The translations under genes were made by a program, and so were the position numbers. This document shows positions 6,984 to 14,674 of a stretch of DNA of 22,093 nucleotides, piece by piece. The stretch spans positions 1 through 22,093 of the forward strand of contig CAMZNQ010000140.1 in NCBI GenBank assembly GCA_947313765.1. Direction: 5' to 3'. The notes beneath the pieces were generated by a model that did not search any database, was not told where the DNA came from, and was given only the letters and a program-made list of their open reading frames with translations. This DNA is from an uncultured Sulfurovum sp. GTDB taxonomy: Bacteria > Campylobacterota > Campylobacteria > Campylobacterales > Sulfurovaceae. How positions within the stretch are numbered: position 1 is the stretch's first letter; every line of letters begins with the position of its first letter.

Positions 6984-7685
6984 GTGATTAATGAAAAAAA
7001 AGAGATAAGCAGTGAACAACATACTCTATATACAGAGGTTATACCTGAACAGAAAAAAGTTATTGATAGAGATAAAAAAATATATCAAATAACCCCAAAA
7101 CATAAACGTTATCGTGTTTATATTGGAAGATTCTTTGAACTTAAAAAAGGTCTTCATTCTGTTTTTAATGAACTTAGAGAGGCAAAAGAGAGTGATTATT
7201 TAGAGTTTATGATTAACTCTGGTGGAGGATTTGTTCAAGAGGGAATGCAATTTTTCAACATAATGTTGGAAAAATTTTCAGGACGAACTGTTGCCTATTT
7301 AGATAACTACGGTTATAGTATGGGTGCAGTTCTATTTAGTATGGCAAACAAACGAATAATCTATCCCTATTCTGACTTTATGTATCACAACTATTCAGGT
7401 GGTGCTTTTGGCAAGGGTGGAGATATAAAGGCTCGTGTTGAACATGTAGATAAACGATTAAATAGCTTTTTTCATGATGTTATTGTAAAACAGGGGTTTC
7501 TTACTGAAGATGAGTTTCAAAAGATGTTAGTTGGACAAGATTATTGGATGGATTCAAAAGAGTTATGTAAAAGAGGAATTGCTACTCATGTCATACTCGC
7601 TAATGGAGAAGAGATAACGGCAAAAGAGTATCTGAAACATCTTAAAAAAGAGAAAAAAGAAGCTAAAAAGAAGAAGCAAAAATAG
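6984..7685 (+). CDS. ClpP-like serine protease, cytoplasmic
   Basis: The 233-residue product belongs to the ClpP/crotonase-fold protease class. It has no signal peptide. The expected catalytic residues are Ser112 (NYGYSMGAVLF), His135 (MYHNYSGG) and Asp186 (GQDYWMDSKE), with spacings close to those of ClpP. The strand LEFMINSGGGFVQEGM corresponds to the ClpP oxyanion region. It differs from housekeeping ClpP in its 40-residue N-terminal extension and a lysine-rich tail (KKEKKEAKKKKQK), so it is probably a specialised paralogue. GTG is the start, supported by AGGGG at 6973-6977. Its stop overlaps the GTG of the next gene by one base (TAGTG), which implies coupled translation. Confidence 0.82.
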   Translation: MINEKKEISSEQHTLYTEVIPEQKKVIDRDKKIYQITPKHKRYRVYIGRFFELKKGLHSVFNELREAKESDYLEFMINSGGGFVQEGMQFFNIMLEKFSGRTVAYLDNYGYSMGAVLFSMANKRIIYPYSDFMYHNYSGGAFGKGGDIKARVEHVDKRLNSFFHDVIVKQGFLTEDEFQKMLVGQDYWMDSKELCKRGIATHVILANGEEITAKEYLKHLKKEKKEAKKKKQK

Positions 7686-8059
7686 TGAAGATACGCATCT
7701 ACTATGAAGATACTGATGCAGGTGGCATTGTATATCATACAAATTACATTAAGTATTGTGAACGTGCAAGGTCTGAACTTTTTTTCAAAAGAGATACAAC
7801 TCCCACAGATGGTAAAAACTCTGGGTTTGTTGTAAAAAATATATCTGCCAATTTCTTAGGTATGGCATATCTTGGAGATATGGTTGAGGTAAAAACAGAA
7901 GTTATAATAAAAAAAATATCATCAATTACCCTGAAACAATCAATCTTATCTAAAGATAAAAAAATATTTGAGATGGATATACTACTTGTTTTTGTTAGAG
8001 ATGGTAAACCCAAAAGAATCCCTAAAAATCTACTTGAAATTATTACATATAAGGAGTAA
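7685..8059 (+). CDS. ybgC: YbgC-like acyl-CoA thioesterase
   Basis: This is a 124-residue single hotdog-fold (4HBT) protein. YbgC enzymes hydrolyse acyl-CoA thioesters and are linked to the Tol-Pal system and lipid metabolism in other bacteria. The N-terminus has the family signature YYEDTDAGGIVYHTNYIKYC, with Asp11 as the expected catalytic residue and His18 following. The remaining strands (VKNISANFLGMAYLGDMVEV) fit the fold. GTG start overlaps the stop of the ClpP-like gene by one base. The stop sits within the ribosome binding region of the next gene. No tol or pal gene is in the window, so the role here is open. Confidence 0.9.
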   Translation: MKIRIYYEDTDAGGIVYHTNYIKYCERARSELFFKRDTTPTDGKNSGFVVKNISANFLGMAYLGDMVEVKTEVIIKKISSITLKQSILSKDKKIFEMDILLVFVRDGKPKRIPKNLLEIITYKE

Positions 8060-8062
8060 GTT

Positions 8063-9256
8063 ATGTCAAAAAAAACCCTAATTATTGGTGCTGGTGGTGT
8101 TGGAAATGTTGTTACCTTTAAGTGTGCTATGAACTCTAAAACATTTGGAGAGATTACTCTTGCTAGTCGTACTATAAGTAAATGTGACTCTATTGCTAAA
8201 AATATTAAAGAGAAATTATCTATCTCAATTAATACAGCTTCTATTGATGCAGACTCTGTAATTCAGCTAACTAAACTATTTAATAATATTAAGCCAGACA
8301 TAGTGATTAACGTAGCTCTACCATATCAAGATTTAACCATTATGGATGCCTGTATTGAGTCTGGTATAGACTATTTAGATACAGCAAATTATGAACATCC
8401 AGATACAGCAAAATTTGAATACAAGGAGCAGTGGGCAAGAGATAAAGCCTTTAAAGAGGCAAATATTATGGGACTTTTAGGTAGTGGATTTGACCCTGGA
8501 GTTACAAATGTTTTTTGTGCTTATGCACAGAAACACTATTTTGATGAGGTTCATACTATTGATATTTTAGATTGTAATGCAGGAGACCATGGCTACCCTT
8601 TTGCTACAAATTTTAATCCAGAGATTAATCTCCGTGAAGTATCTGCAAATGGACGATATTGGAAGAGTGGAGAGTGGATAGAGACTAAACCAATGGAGAT
8701 TATGCAAGTTTGGGACTATCCTGAAATTGGTAAAAAAGATTCATATCTACTATATCATGAAGAGATGGAATCATTGGTAAAGCATATTAAAGGGTTAAAG
8801 CGTATTCGTTTTTTTATGACCTTTGGAGAGAGCTATTTAACTCACATGAGATGTTTAGAAAATGTAGGTATGTTAGGGATAAAAGAGGTAGAACATAAGG
8901 GCATGAAAATTGCACCTATGGAGTTTCTATCTACCCTACTCCCTGACCCTGCATCATTAGGAGCAAGAACAAAAGGAAAAACAAATATTGGTATATATGC
9001 TAAAGGGATTAAAGATGGCAAAGAGAGAACTATCTACATATATCAAGTAAGTGACCATGAGAAGTGTTATGAAGAGGTTATGAGCCAAGCTGTAAGTTAT
9101 ACAACAGGAGTACCTGCAATGATTGGAGCAAAATTAATATTAGAAGAGAAATGGAAAAGAGATGGTGTATTTAACATGGAAGAGTTTGACCCTGACCCAT
9201 TTATGAAAGAACTAATGGTTCAAGGATTACCATGGAAAATTATAAAAAAGACTTAA
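8063..9256 (+). CDS. Carboxynorspermidine/carboxyspermidine dehydrogenase
   Basis: The enzyme reductively condenses aspartate beta-semialdehyde with diaminopropane or putrescine, giving carboxynorspermidine or carboxyspermidine. It is the alternative polyamine route known in Vibrio and Campylobacter. The 397-residue product has a Rossmann loop (LIIGAGGVGNVV, residues about 6-17) and the saccharopine dehydrogenase-like fold, with GLLGSGFDPGVTNVFCAYAQ and DILDCNAGDHGYPFATNFNP typical of this branch. Length fits the family. AAGGAG at 8051-8056 sets the ATG at 8063. The partner decarboxylase gene is not in the window. An older label for such proteins is 'saccharopine dehydrogenase', which would mislead here. 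Confidence 0.88.
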   Translation: MSKKTLIIGAGGVGNVVTFKCAMNSKTFGEITLASRTISKCDSIAKNIKEKLSISINTASIDADSVIQLTKLFNNIKPDIVINVALPYQDLTIMDACIESGIDYLDTANYEHPDTAKFEYKEQWARDKAFKEANIMGLLGSGFDPGVTNVFCAYAQKHYFDEVHTIDILDCNAGDHGYPFATNFNPEINLREVSANGRYWKSGEWIETKPMEIMQVWDYPEIGKKDSYLLYHEEMESLVKHIKGLKRIRFFMTFGESYLTHMRCLENVGMLGIKEVEHKGMKIAPMEFLSTLLPDPASLGARTKGKTNIGIYAKGIKDGKERTIYIYQVSDHEKCYEEVMSQAVSYTTGVPAMIGAKLILEEKWKRDGVFNMEEFDPDPFMKELMVQGLPWKIIKKT

Positions 9257-9298
9257 TATAAAATAAAATTTTTATATTATATTTAATAATTAAAACTA

Positions 9299-9304
9299 TA
9301 TAAT
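9299..9304 (+). promoter_or_regulatory. Probable -10 element of the PilJ/NIT operon
   Basis: A perfect TATAAT lies 24 bases before the first gene of the operon, in an AT-rich gap of 72 bases after the dehydrogenase. AAAGGA at 9316-9321 is the ribosome binding site. No clear -35 is present. Confidence 0.55.
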
Positions 9305-9328
9305 ATCTCTTTATCAAAGGATTTATTT

Positions 9329-10096
9329 ATGGTTTTATTAAAACATCTACTTTTTTTATCTTTATTCTACAATTTAAGCTATGCAATTGAGATAGAATCT
9401 CTTAATCATGCTGTTGATATTGCAGGGAAACAACGAATGTTTACTCAAAGAATGTTAAAAGACTATGCTATGATTGGTATGGAAAATAGTTTTAATAGCC
9501 CAGATGAAGATTTAAAAAACATTATTGGTAAATTTGAAAATCACCTAGAATCACTTCATGACTATACAAACAATAAAAAGATTATAGAGACTACAGAGAA
9601 TATTAGAAAACTATGGATAGCAATAAAAGAGACTCTACAGAAGAGTCCTAAAAAAGAGATTGCACTTACTTTGCAAGAGGAGTTAGAGCAATTACTTAAA
9701 AGCTCCGATACTGCTACGCATCTTTTTGCTAAAGAGACTGGAGAAAAATCAGGAATCATTATTGATATATCAGTGCGACAGAGAATGCTTTCACAAAGGA
9801 TGGCTAGTCTATATATGCTAAAAGTTTGGGGGATAAAAAACAAAAATTTTCAACAGAAAATGGATAAAAGCATGAAACTTTTTGAAGAGTCTCTTAATCA
9901 CTTAAAAAAATATAAACTCAATACAGAAGAGATAAACAATCTATTAAAAGAGGTAGAGAAATCATTTATATTTTTTAAAATTATGAATAAAACTTCAGAT
10001 ACATTTATCCCTACACTTATCTATAAAAAATCAAATGATATTCTAAAAAATATGGATATTGTTACGCATCTATATGTTAATTTAAAAAGAAAATAG
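9329..10096 (+). CDS. Exported protein with two PilJ/NarX-like P-box motifs (first of three)
   Basis: The 255-residue product begins with a signal peptide (VLLKHLLFLSLFYNLSYA) and has no further membrane segment, so it is predicted to be periplasmic. It is built as a duplicated helical module. VDIAGKQRMFTQRMLKDYAM comes near residue 30 and IDISVRQRMLSQRMASLYML near 147. These match the motif of the PilJ-type sensor domain, related to the P-box of NarX/NarQ where an Arg binds nitrate or nitrite. The Arg-Met pair is kept in both copies. It starts a tight operon that ends in a NIT-domain histidine kinase. Likely role: a soluble or surface sensor feeding that kinase; ligand unproven. Confidence 0.8.
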   Translation: MVLLKHLLFLSLFYNLSYAIEIESLNHAVDIAGKQRMFTQRMLKDYAMIGMENSFNSPDEDLKNIIGKFENHLESLHDYTNNKKIIETTENIRKLWIAIKETLQKSPKKEIALTLQEELEQLLKSSDTATHLFAKETGEKSGIIIDISVRQRMLSQRMASLYMLKVWGIKNKNFQQKMDKSMKLFEESLNHLKKYKLNTEEINNLLKEVEKSFIFFKIMNKTSDTFIPTLIYKKSNDILKNMDIVTHLYVNLKRK

Positions 10097-10105
10097 GAGA
10101 ACTAT

Positions 10106-10897
10106 ATGCAAAAAAGAGTAAAACCTATAAAATTAATAACTATATTAATAATATTATCCTATTCTAATCTCTTAGCAAAAGAGAAAAATATAAAAACAAT
10201 CGAGCTTATTGATATTGCAGGTAAACAGAGAATGCTCTCACAGCGTATTGCAAAAGATTATCTATATATTCATAAACAAATTGCTGTAAATAAAACAGAA
10301 AAAGAGCTTAAAATTTCATTAGATATTTTTTTTAAAGCACAAAAAACATTAATCTACTCTATTGAAGATGAAGAGATTAAAAATCTTCTTGATTTTGTAG
10401 AGATTAGTTCAGATGAGCTTAATAAAACTATTCATAAACCATTTTCAATAGAAAATGCTCAACTAATTTTAGATTTAACTGAATCCATACTAGAGGGAAG
10501 TCAATATATAGTAGACTCTCTTAAAAACTCTATTAAAAAAGAGGAATCTAGAATTATTGAAATTTCAGGTAAGCAGAGAATGTTATCTCAACGTATTGCA
10601 AAATATTATATTGCCTACCAGTCGGGTATTAAGGATAAAAATACATTAAGAAGCATGAAAAAGACTCTTAATGAATTCGATAAAAATCTTAATAGATTAT
10701 TATTAAATAAGAGCAATACACCCTTAATAAAAGATAAAGTCGATAATATAAATAGACTATGGAAGATAGTACATAGATTTTATAATAATATTGAAAAAGG
10801 TGGACTTCCACTTATTGTTTTCAATACAACTGATAAAATTACTAAAAAAATGAATGAAATCACAGAGCTTTATATAAAAAATAATAATAAGAGTTAA
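10106..10897 (+). CDS. Exported protein with two PilJ/NarX-like P-box motifs (second of three)
   Basis: The 263-residue product has an N-terminal signal-like segment (PIKLITILIILSYSNLLA) and two well-kept motif copies. The first is IDIAGKQRMLSQRIAKDYLY near residue 38, the second IEISGKQRMLSQRIAKYYIA near 154, each followed by long helices. It is the most canonical of the three paralogues. It starts 9 bases after the first, with AGGAG at 10096-10100. No second membrane helix or signalling domain is present, so any signal must pass to another protein. The NIT-domain kinase two genes downstream is the obvious candidate. Confidence 0.8.
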   Translation: MQKRVKPIKLITILIILSYSNLLAKEKNIKTIELIDIAGKQRMLSQRIAKDYLYIHKQIAVNKTEKELKISLDIFFKAQKTLIYSIEDEEIKNLLDFVEISSDELNKTIHKPFSIENAQLILDLTESILEGSQYIVDSLKNSIKKEESRIIEISGKQRMLSQRIAKYYIAYQSGIKDKNTLRSMKKTLNEFDKNLNRLLLNKSNTPLIKDKVDNINRLWKIVHRFYNNIEKGGLPLIVFNTTDKITKKMNEITELYIKNNNKS

Positions 10898-10899
10898 AT

Positions 10900-11661
10900 A
10901 TGAAAAAAAAAGCATTATTTATATTAACTATATTTATATCAACAACTTTTATGATTAATGCATCGACAAGAAGTAATGTAAAAATCATTGAAGCTTCTGA
11001 AAATATTAGATATTTAAGTCAAAAAATAGCAAAAGAGTATTTATATTTATATTATAATCCCAATAAGATAAATTTAAACGTAAATATTTCAGAAAACATG
11101 AAAAATCTTAAAAGAAATATTCAACAGATAGAAGTTAATACTCAAAATGATGATAGTAAAAATATTATTAATTTTCTAATATATACAAATGAAGAGATTG
11201 AAACTCTATTAAATCAAAAAATCTCTAAAGATAAAAGCATATTAATATTAGATTATAGTGAAACATTTGTAGAGGCAGTAAACTCCATCCAATCTCTACA
11301 TCAATATGATTTTTCCAACGAAGAGAAAATGATTATGAATCTTAAAGAGTTAGAGTACCTTTTGGAACGTGTTAATAAATATTATATAGCATCTATTTTA
11401 AACCTCAATAAAACTACAAATGAAAAACATTTAAAAAATGCTTTAACTAGAGTTGAAAAGATATTAGAGATTATTAAAAAATATACCTACCCTAAAAAAA
11501 TACAAAAATATAAGATTAAAACATTAGATTTTTGGGAAACTAATAAAAATTTTTTAAATATAGATAATAAAATATCTATGCCCAATATGTTACTACTTTT
11601 TACTAAAAATTTTGAAAATAGTATAAAGAAATTAGAGCTTTACCATAAACAAAATCAATAA
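10900..11661 (+). CDS. Exported degenerate PilJ-like protein (third of three)
   Basis: The 253-residue product has a signal peptide (KKKALFILTIFISTTFMINA) and the same overall length and helical layout as the two genes before it, but the motifs have decayed. The first copy reads IEASENIRYLSQKIAKEYLY, with Gln-Arg-Met replaced by Ile-Arg-Tyr. The second is only recognisable as LEYLLERVNKYYIA. It starts two bases after the previous stop and ends 11 bases before the kinase start. I infer a paralogue that kept the fold but lost or changed ligand binding, perhaps an adaptor to the kinase. Sequence similarity is weak enough that a database search may not recognise the domain. Confidence 0.7.
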   Translation: MKKKALFILTIFISTTFMINASTRSNVKIIEASENIRYLSQKIAKEYLYLYYNPNKINLNVNISENMKNLKRNIQQIEVNTQNDDSKNIINFLIYTNEEIETLLNQKISKDKSILILDYSETFVEAVNSIQSLHQYDFSNEEKMIMNLKELEYLLERVNKYYIASILNLNKTTNEKHLKNALTRVEKILEIIKKYTYPKKIQKYKIKTLDFWETNKNFLNIDNKISMPNMLLLFTKNFENSIKKLELYHKQNQ

Positions 11662-11672
11662 AAAGAGTTAGA

Positions 11673-14630
11673 ATGAGAATAAAAAGCAATAAAGGTCTGC
11701 TAACTATAATGTTTTTAATAGCAAGTATATTGATATTCTTTTTTTTAACATATAAAATCATTATTATGTTAGAAGAGTATAAAGAGAAAGAGGAGACCAT
11801 GTCTCACATATTATATATAGAAAAAATAGACAATATTATCAATAAAATTGAAACAGAGAGAATATATTCTGCTATTTATCTTGGAAAGAAAGAGCTTACT
11901 ACTAGAAATCAAGTAAACTCTTTTAGAAAAATAGTCGACCAAGAGATAGAAGAGCTTACTCTTTTTATAAGTAAAGATTTACATTTTACATCACGTCTTG
12001 AAATACTATCACAAATTAGCCTAGAACTTAAAAATATAAGAGAAACAATAAATTTACGAAATATAGATTATCAAGTAAACCTATTTCAGAACTATGGAAA
12101 TAGAGTTATTCATCCTCTAAACAAAATAATTAAAGAGATTAACAAAGAGTTTTCTAAAGATTATAGAGCTGAAATAGATAGCTTTAATAAACTTATTGAA
12201 ACTAAAAAGAATCTAAATAGAGAGACTAGTTTCATAACATATATATTGAGTAGCTCAAAAAAAATGAGTATTGAAGATTTATATATATGGGAAAATTTAA
12301 TTAACCATGACTATACACCCAATTTTAAAAAAATAGAAAAAACAGATACATTAAAAGAACTTCGTGAGATAATTAATCCTATCTATTTTTCTACTATTAA
12401 AAATCATGAACGAGCTGAAATCTTTAACGATTCAAGAAGAGGAGAATATAGAGTATCTATAGAGAAATGGCTGAATGTATCAAAAAGTAAAATAGACAAA
12501 ATTAATGTTGCACAGAAAATACTGTTTATAGATAAAAAATCAATATTAACAGAGGAGATAGATAATAAAGAGAGAGTTATTATAGATATGTTTCTATTTG
12601 CACTCTTCTTTTTATTACTCATAATTATGCTTATATACCTATCATATAATTTAAGAAAAAGTAGTCTATATTTAACCGAAACACTAAAGGAGATTGAGGC
12701 TGAACTAAACGAAAGACAACAACTAGAGATACAAGAGGTAATTAAAAAAAATGATACAATTGAAATTTATAAATTTTTAGCAAATGCAATTAAAGAGCCA
12801 AGTAGAGAAAAAGAGAACTTTTTAGCAAATATGTCACATGAGATACGCACCCCTTTAAATGGAATCATTGGATTTACAAATTTATTAAAATCTGAAGAGC
12901 TAGAAGAGGAGCATATGGAGTTTGTTAATATCATAGAAGAGAGTTCCTTAAATCTACTCAATATTGTTAATGATATTTTGGATTTTGCTAAAGTTTCATC
13001 AGGTAAGATAGAGTTAGAGTCTATCCCTTTTAATATTATGGATAAATTTGAATCATGTATTGAATCCTACGCGATAAAAGCTACTCAAAAAAATATTGAG
13101 TTAGGTCTCTTTATTGACCCTGAACTACCAAATAGAATCATTGGAGACCCTACAAAAATCTCACAAGTACTTCTTAATCTATTGAGTAATGCTATTAAGT
13201 TTACACCCAATAATGGCAAGATTTCTATCTTGATAGAAAAGGTTTCACAAAGTAATAAAGATATTGATATACAGTTTTCAGTTAAAGATTCTGGAATAGG
13301 AATTGAAAAAGATAAGATAGGTAAAATTTTTGATGCTTTTTCTCAAGCAGATGCTAGTACCAATAGAAAATTTGGAGGTACTGGTTTAGGACTTACCATC
13401 TCTAGTAAATTTGTTGAGCTAATGAATGGAAAATTACAGATAATAAGTCAAAAAGATATAGGTAGTACTTTCTTCTTCACAATTCCACTAAAACGTTCAA
13501 TAGATGCTACAACATATCAAACAAAAATAGAAGATATAAATATAGGGTATCTAGTAGAAGATAAACTTATTCAAAATGATATAGATAAGATTTTTCAAAG
13601 ATATATAGAATATCTTGACATAGACTTTAAAACATATATTGATACAGAGCTATTTAACAGGAAAGTTTTACCAGATATATTATTTATTAATGATAGATAC
13701 ATATCAAATAGAGAACTTTTAAAAAGATTTTTAAGACTAGATACAAAAATAGTATTCATTACAACAACAAATAATCAAGATTTAATTCAAACCTATAAAA
13801 ATAAATTTGCAAAAATATTATATAAACCAATAAATTTTTCAAAAACAATACACACCATAGAGCTATTAAGAAGAACAGAGAAATTCATTAAAATAGAGAA
13901 AGAAGAAGAGTTAGAGAGCTTTGAAAAAATGAAAATATTGGTAGCTGAAGATAATATTATAAATCAAAAACTGATTTTTAATATATTGAAAAATCTTAAA
14001 ATAGATGTTGATATATCATCAAATGGAGAAGAGGCAGTTAAAATATATAAAAAAGGTGGCTATGATATTGTTCTTATGGATATTCAAATGCCAATTATGT
14101 CAGGAGTAGAGGCTACTAGAGAAATCATCTCTTATGAAAGAGAAAAAAAGCTAAAACATACTCCAATTATTGCACTTACAGCAGAGACAAGTCAAGAGGC
14201 TAAGAATTCATATCTTCAAAGTGGAATGGATGGATACCTAGAAAAACCTATTAAACTTAATAGATTAAAATCGACTCTTCAAAAATATTTTCTATTGAAA
14301 AAGAGTAATATTTTGCTATATAAAGATACTTATATATCATCAAAAATTTATAAAGCAATTTTAATTAATATTGGACACACTGTATATGTAGTCGATTCAG
14401 AAGAGAAGTTTAAAAGAGAAATATTAACTAGAAAGTATCAATTTGTTATTTTTGATGGAAAATCAATATCAAATATAGAAATTAAGCTTGTTGATTTAAT
14501 TAAGAAAAATAACTCTACTCCTATTATCTTTACAGAAGACAAAAGATATGAAAAATATTGCAAAATAGTAACAGAACGCACCAATGCTAAGGAGCTACAA
14601 GAAGTGTTAAAAATAGATTGTCTTAAGTAG
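11673..14630 (+). CDS. NIT-domain hybrid sensor histidine kinase with three receiver-like segments
   Basis: The 985-residue product has a first membrane helix (about 8-30), a periplasmic region up to about 308, and a second helix (about 309-330). The periplasmic part resembles the NIT (nitrate/nitrite-sensing) domain, with KIETERIYSAIYLGKK and RETSFITYILSSSKKMSIED as its two landmarks. No HAMP is obvious; a helical linker leads to HisKA with His389 (MSHEIRTP). The ATPase domain has Asn506, DSGIGI at 539 and GGTGLGL at 568. The receiver at about 753-870 is canonical (Glu759, Asp760, Asp803, Thr836, Lys858). A receiver-like segment before it (about 620-735) has Asn where the phospho-Asp should be but keeps a late Lys-Pro. 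Another after it (about 878-985) keeps FDG but lacks the late Lys. No DNA-binding output is attached. It ends the PilJ operon. Confidence 0.9.
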   Translation: MRIKSNKGLLTIMFLIASILIFFFLTYKIIIMLEEYKEKEETMSHILYIEKIDNIINKIETERIYSAIYLGKKELTTRNQVNSFRKIVDQEIEELTLFISKDLHFTSRLEILSQISLELKNIRETINLRNIDYQVNLFQNYGNRVIHPLNKIIKEINKEFSKDYRAEIDSFNKLIETKKNLNRETSFITYILSSSKKMSIEDLYIWENLINHDYTPNFKKIEKTDTLKELREIINPIYFSTIKNHERAEIFNDSRRGEYRVSIEKWLNVSKSKIDKINVAQKILFIDKKSILTEEIDNKERVIIDMFLFALFFLLLIIMLIYLSYNLRKSSLYLTETLKEIEAELNERQQLEIQEVIKKNDTIEIYKFLANAIKEPSREKENFLANMSHEIRTPLNGIIGFTNLLKSEELEEEHMEFVNIIEESSLNLLNIVNDILDFAKVSSGKIELESIPFNIMDKFESCIESYAIKATQKNIELGLFIDPELPNRIIGDPTKISQVLLNLLSNAIKFTPNNGKISILIEKVSQSNKDIDIQFSVKDSGIGIEKDKIGKIFDAFSQADASTNRKFGGTGLGLTISSKFVELMNGKLQIISQKDIGSTFFFTIPLKRSIDATTYQTKIEDINIGYLVEDKLIQNDIDKIFQRYIEYLDIDFKTYIDTELFNRKVLPDILFINDRYISNRELLKRFLRLDTKIVFITTTNNQDLIQTYKNKFAKILYKPINFSKTIHTIELLRRTEKFIKIEKEEELESFEKMKILVAEDNIINQKLIFNILKNLKIDVDISSNGEEAVKIYKKGGYDIVLMDIQMPIMSGVEATREIISYEREKKLKHTPIIALTAETSQEAKNSYLQSGMDGYLEKPIKLNRLKSTLQKYFLLKKSNILLYKDTYISSKIYKAILINIGHTVYVVDSEEKFKREILTRKYQFVIFDGKSISNIEIKLVDLIKKNNSTPIIFTEDKRYEKYCKIVTERTNAKELQEVLKIDCLK

Positions 14631-14633
14631 TTT

Positions 14634-14642
14634 TGATATACT
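14634..14642 (+). promoter_or_regulatory. Extended -10 promoter before the ABC-F gene
   Basis: TGATATACT fits an extended -10 (TG-N-TATACT). It lies four bases after the kinase stop and 32 bases before the ATG at 14675. The 14-base block TTTTGATATACTTC (14631-14644) recurs exactly at 16567-16580 before cbpA. Confidence 0.5.
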
Positions 14643-14674
14643 TCCACCACTTAATCTCTTTTAAATGGAAAAAA

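Noticed and set aside
8063..9256. Annotation as lysine-pathway saccharopine dehydrogenase
   Set aside because: Length and motifs fit the carboxynorspermidine/carboxyspermidine dehydrogenase branch, which is known in Campylobacter polyamine synthesis.
14633..14674. TTG-initiated extension of the ABC-F protein by 14 residues
   Set aside because: The ATG at 14675 gives the standard ABC-F N-terminus, and the TTG lies inside the likely promoter -10 region.
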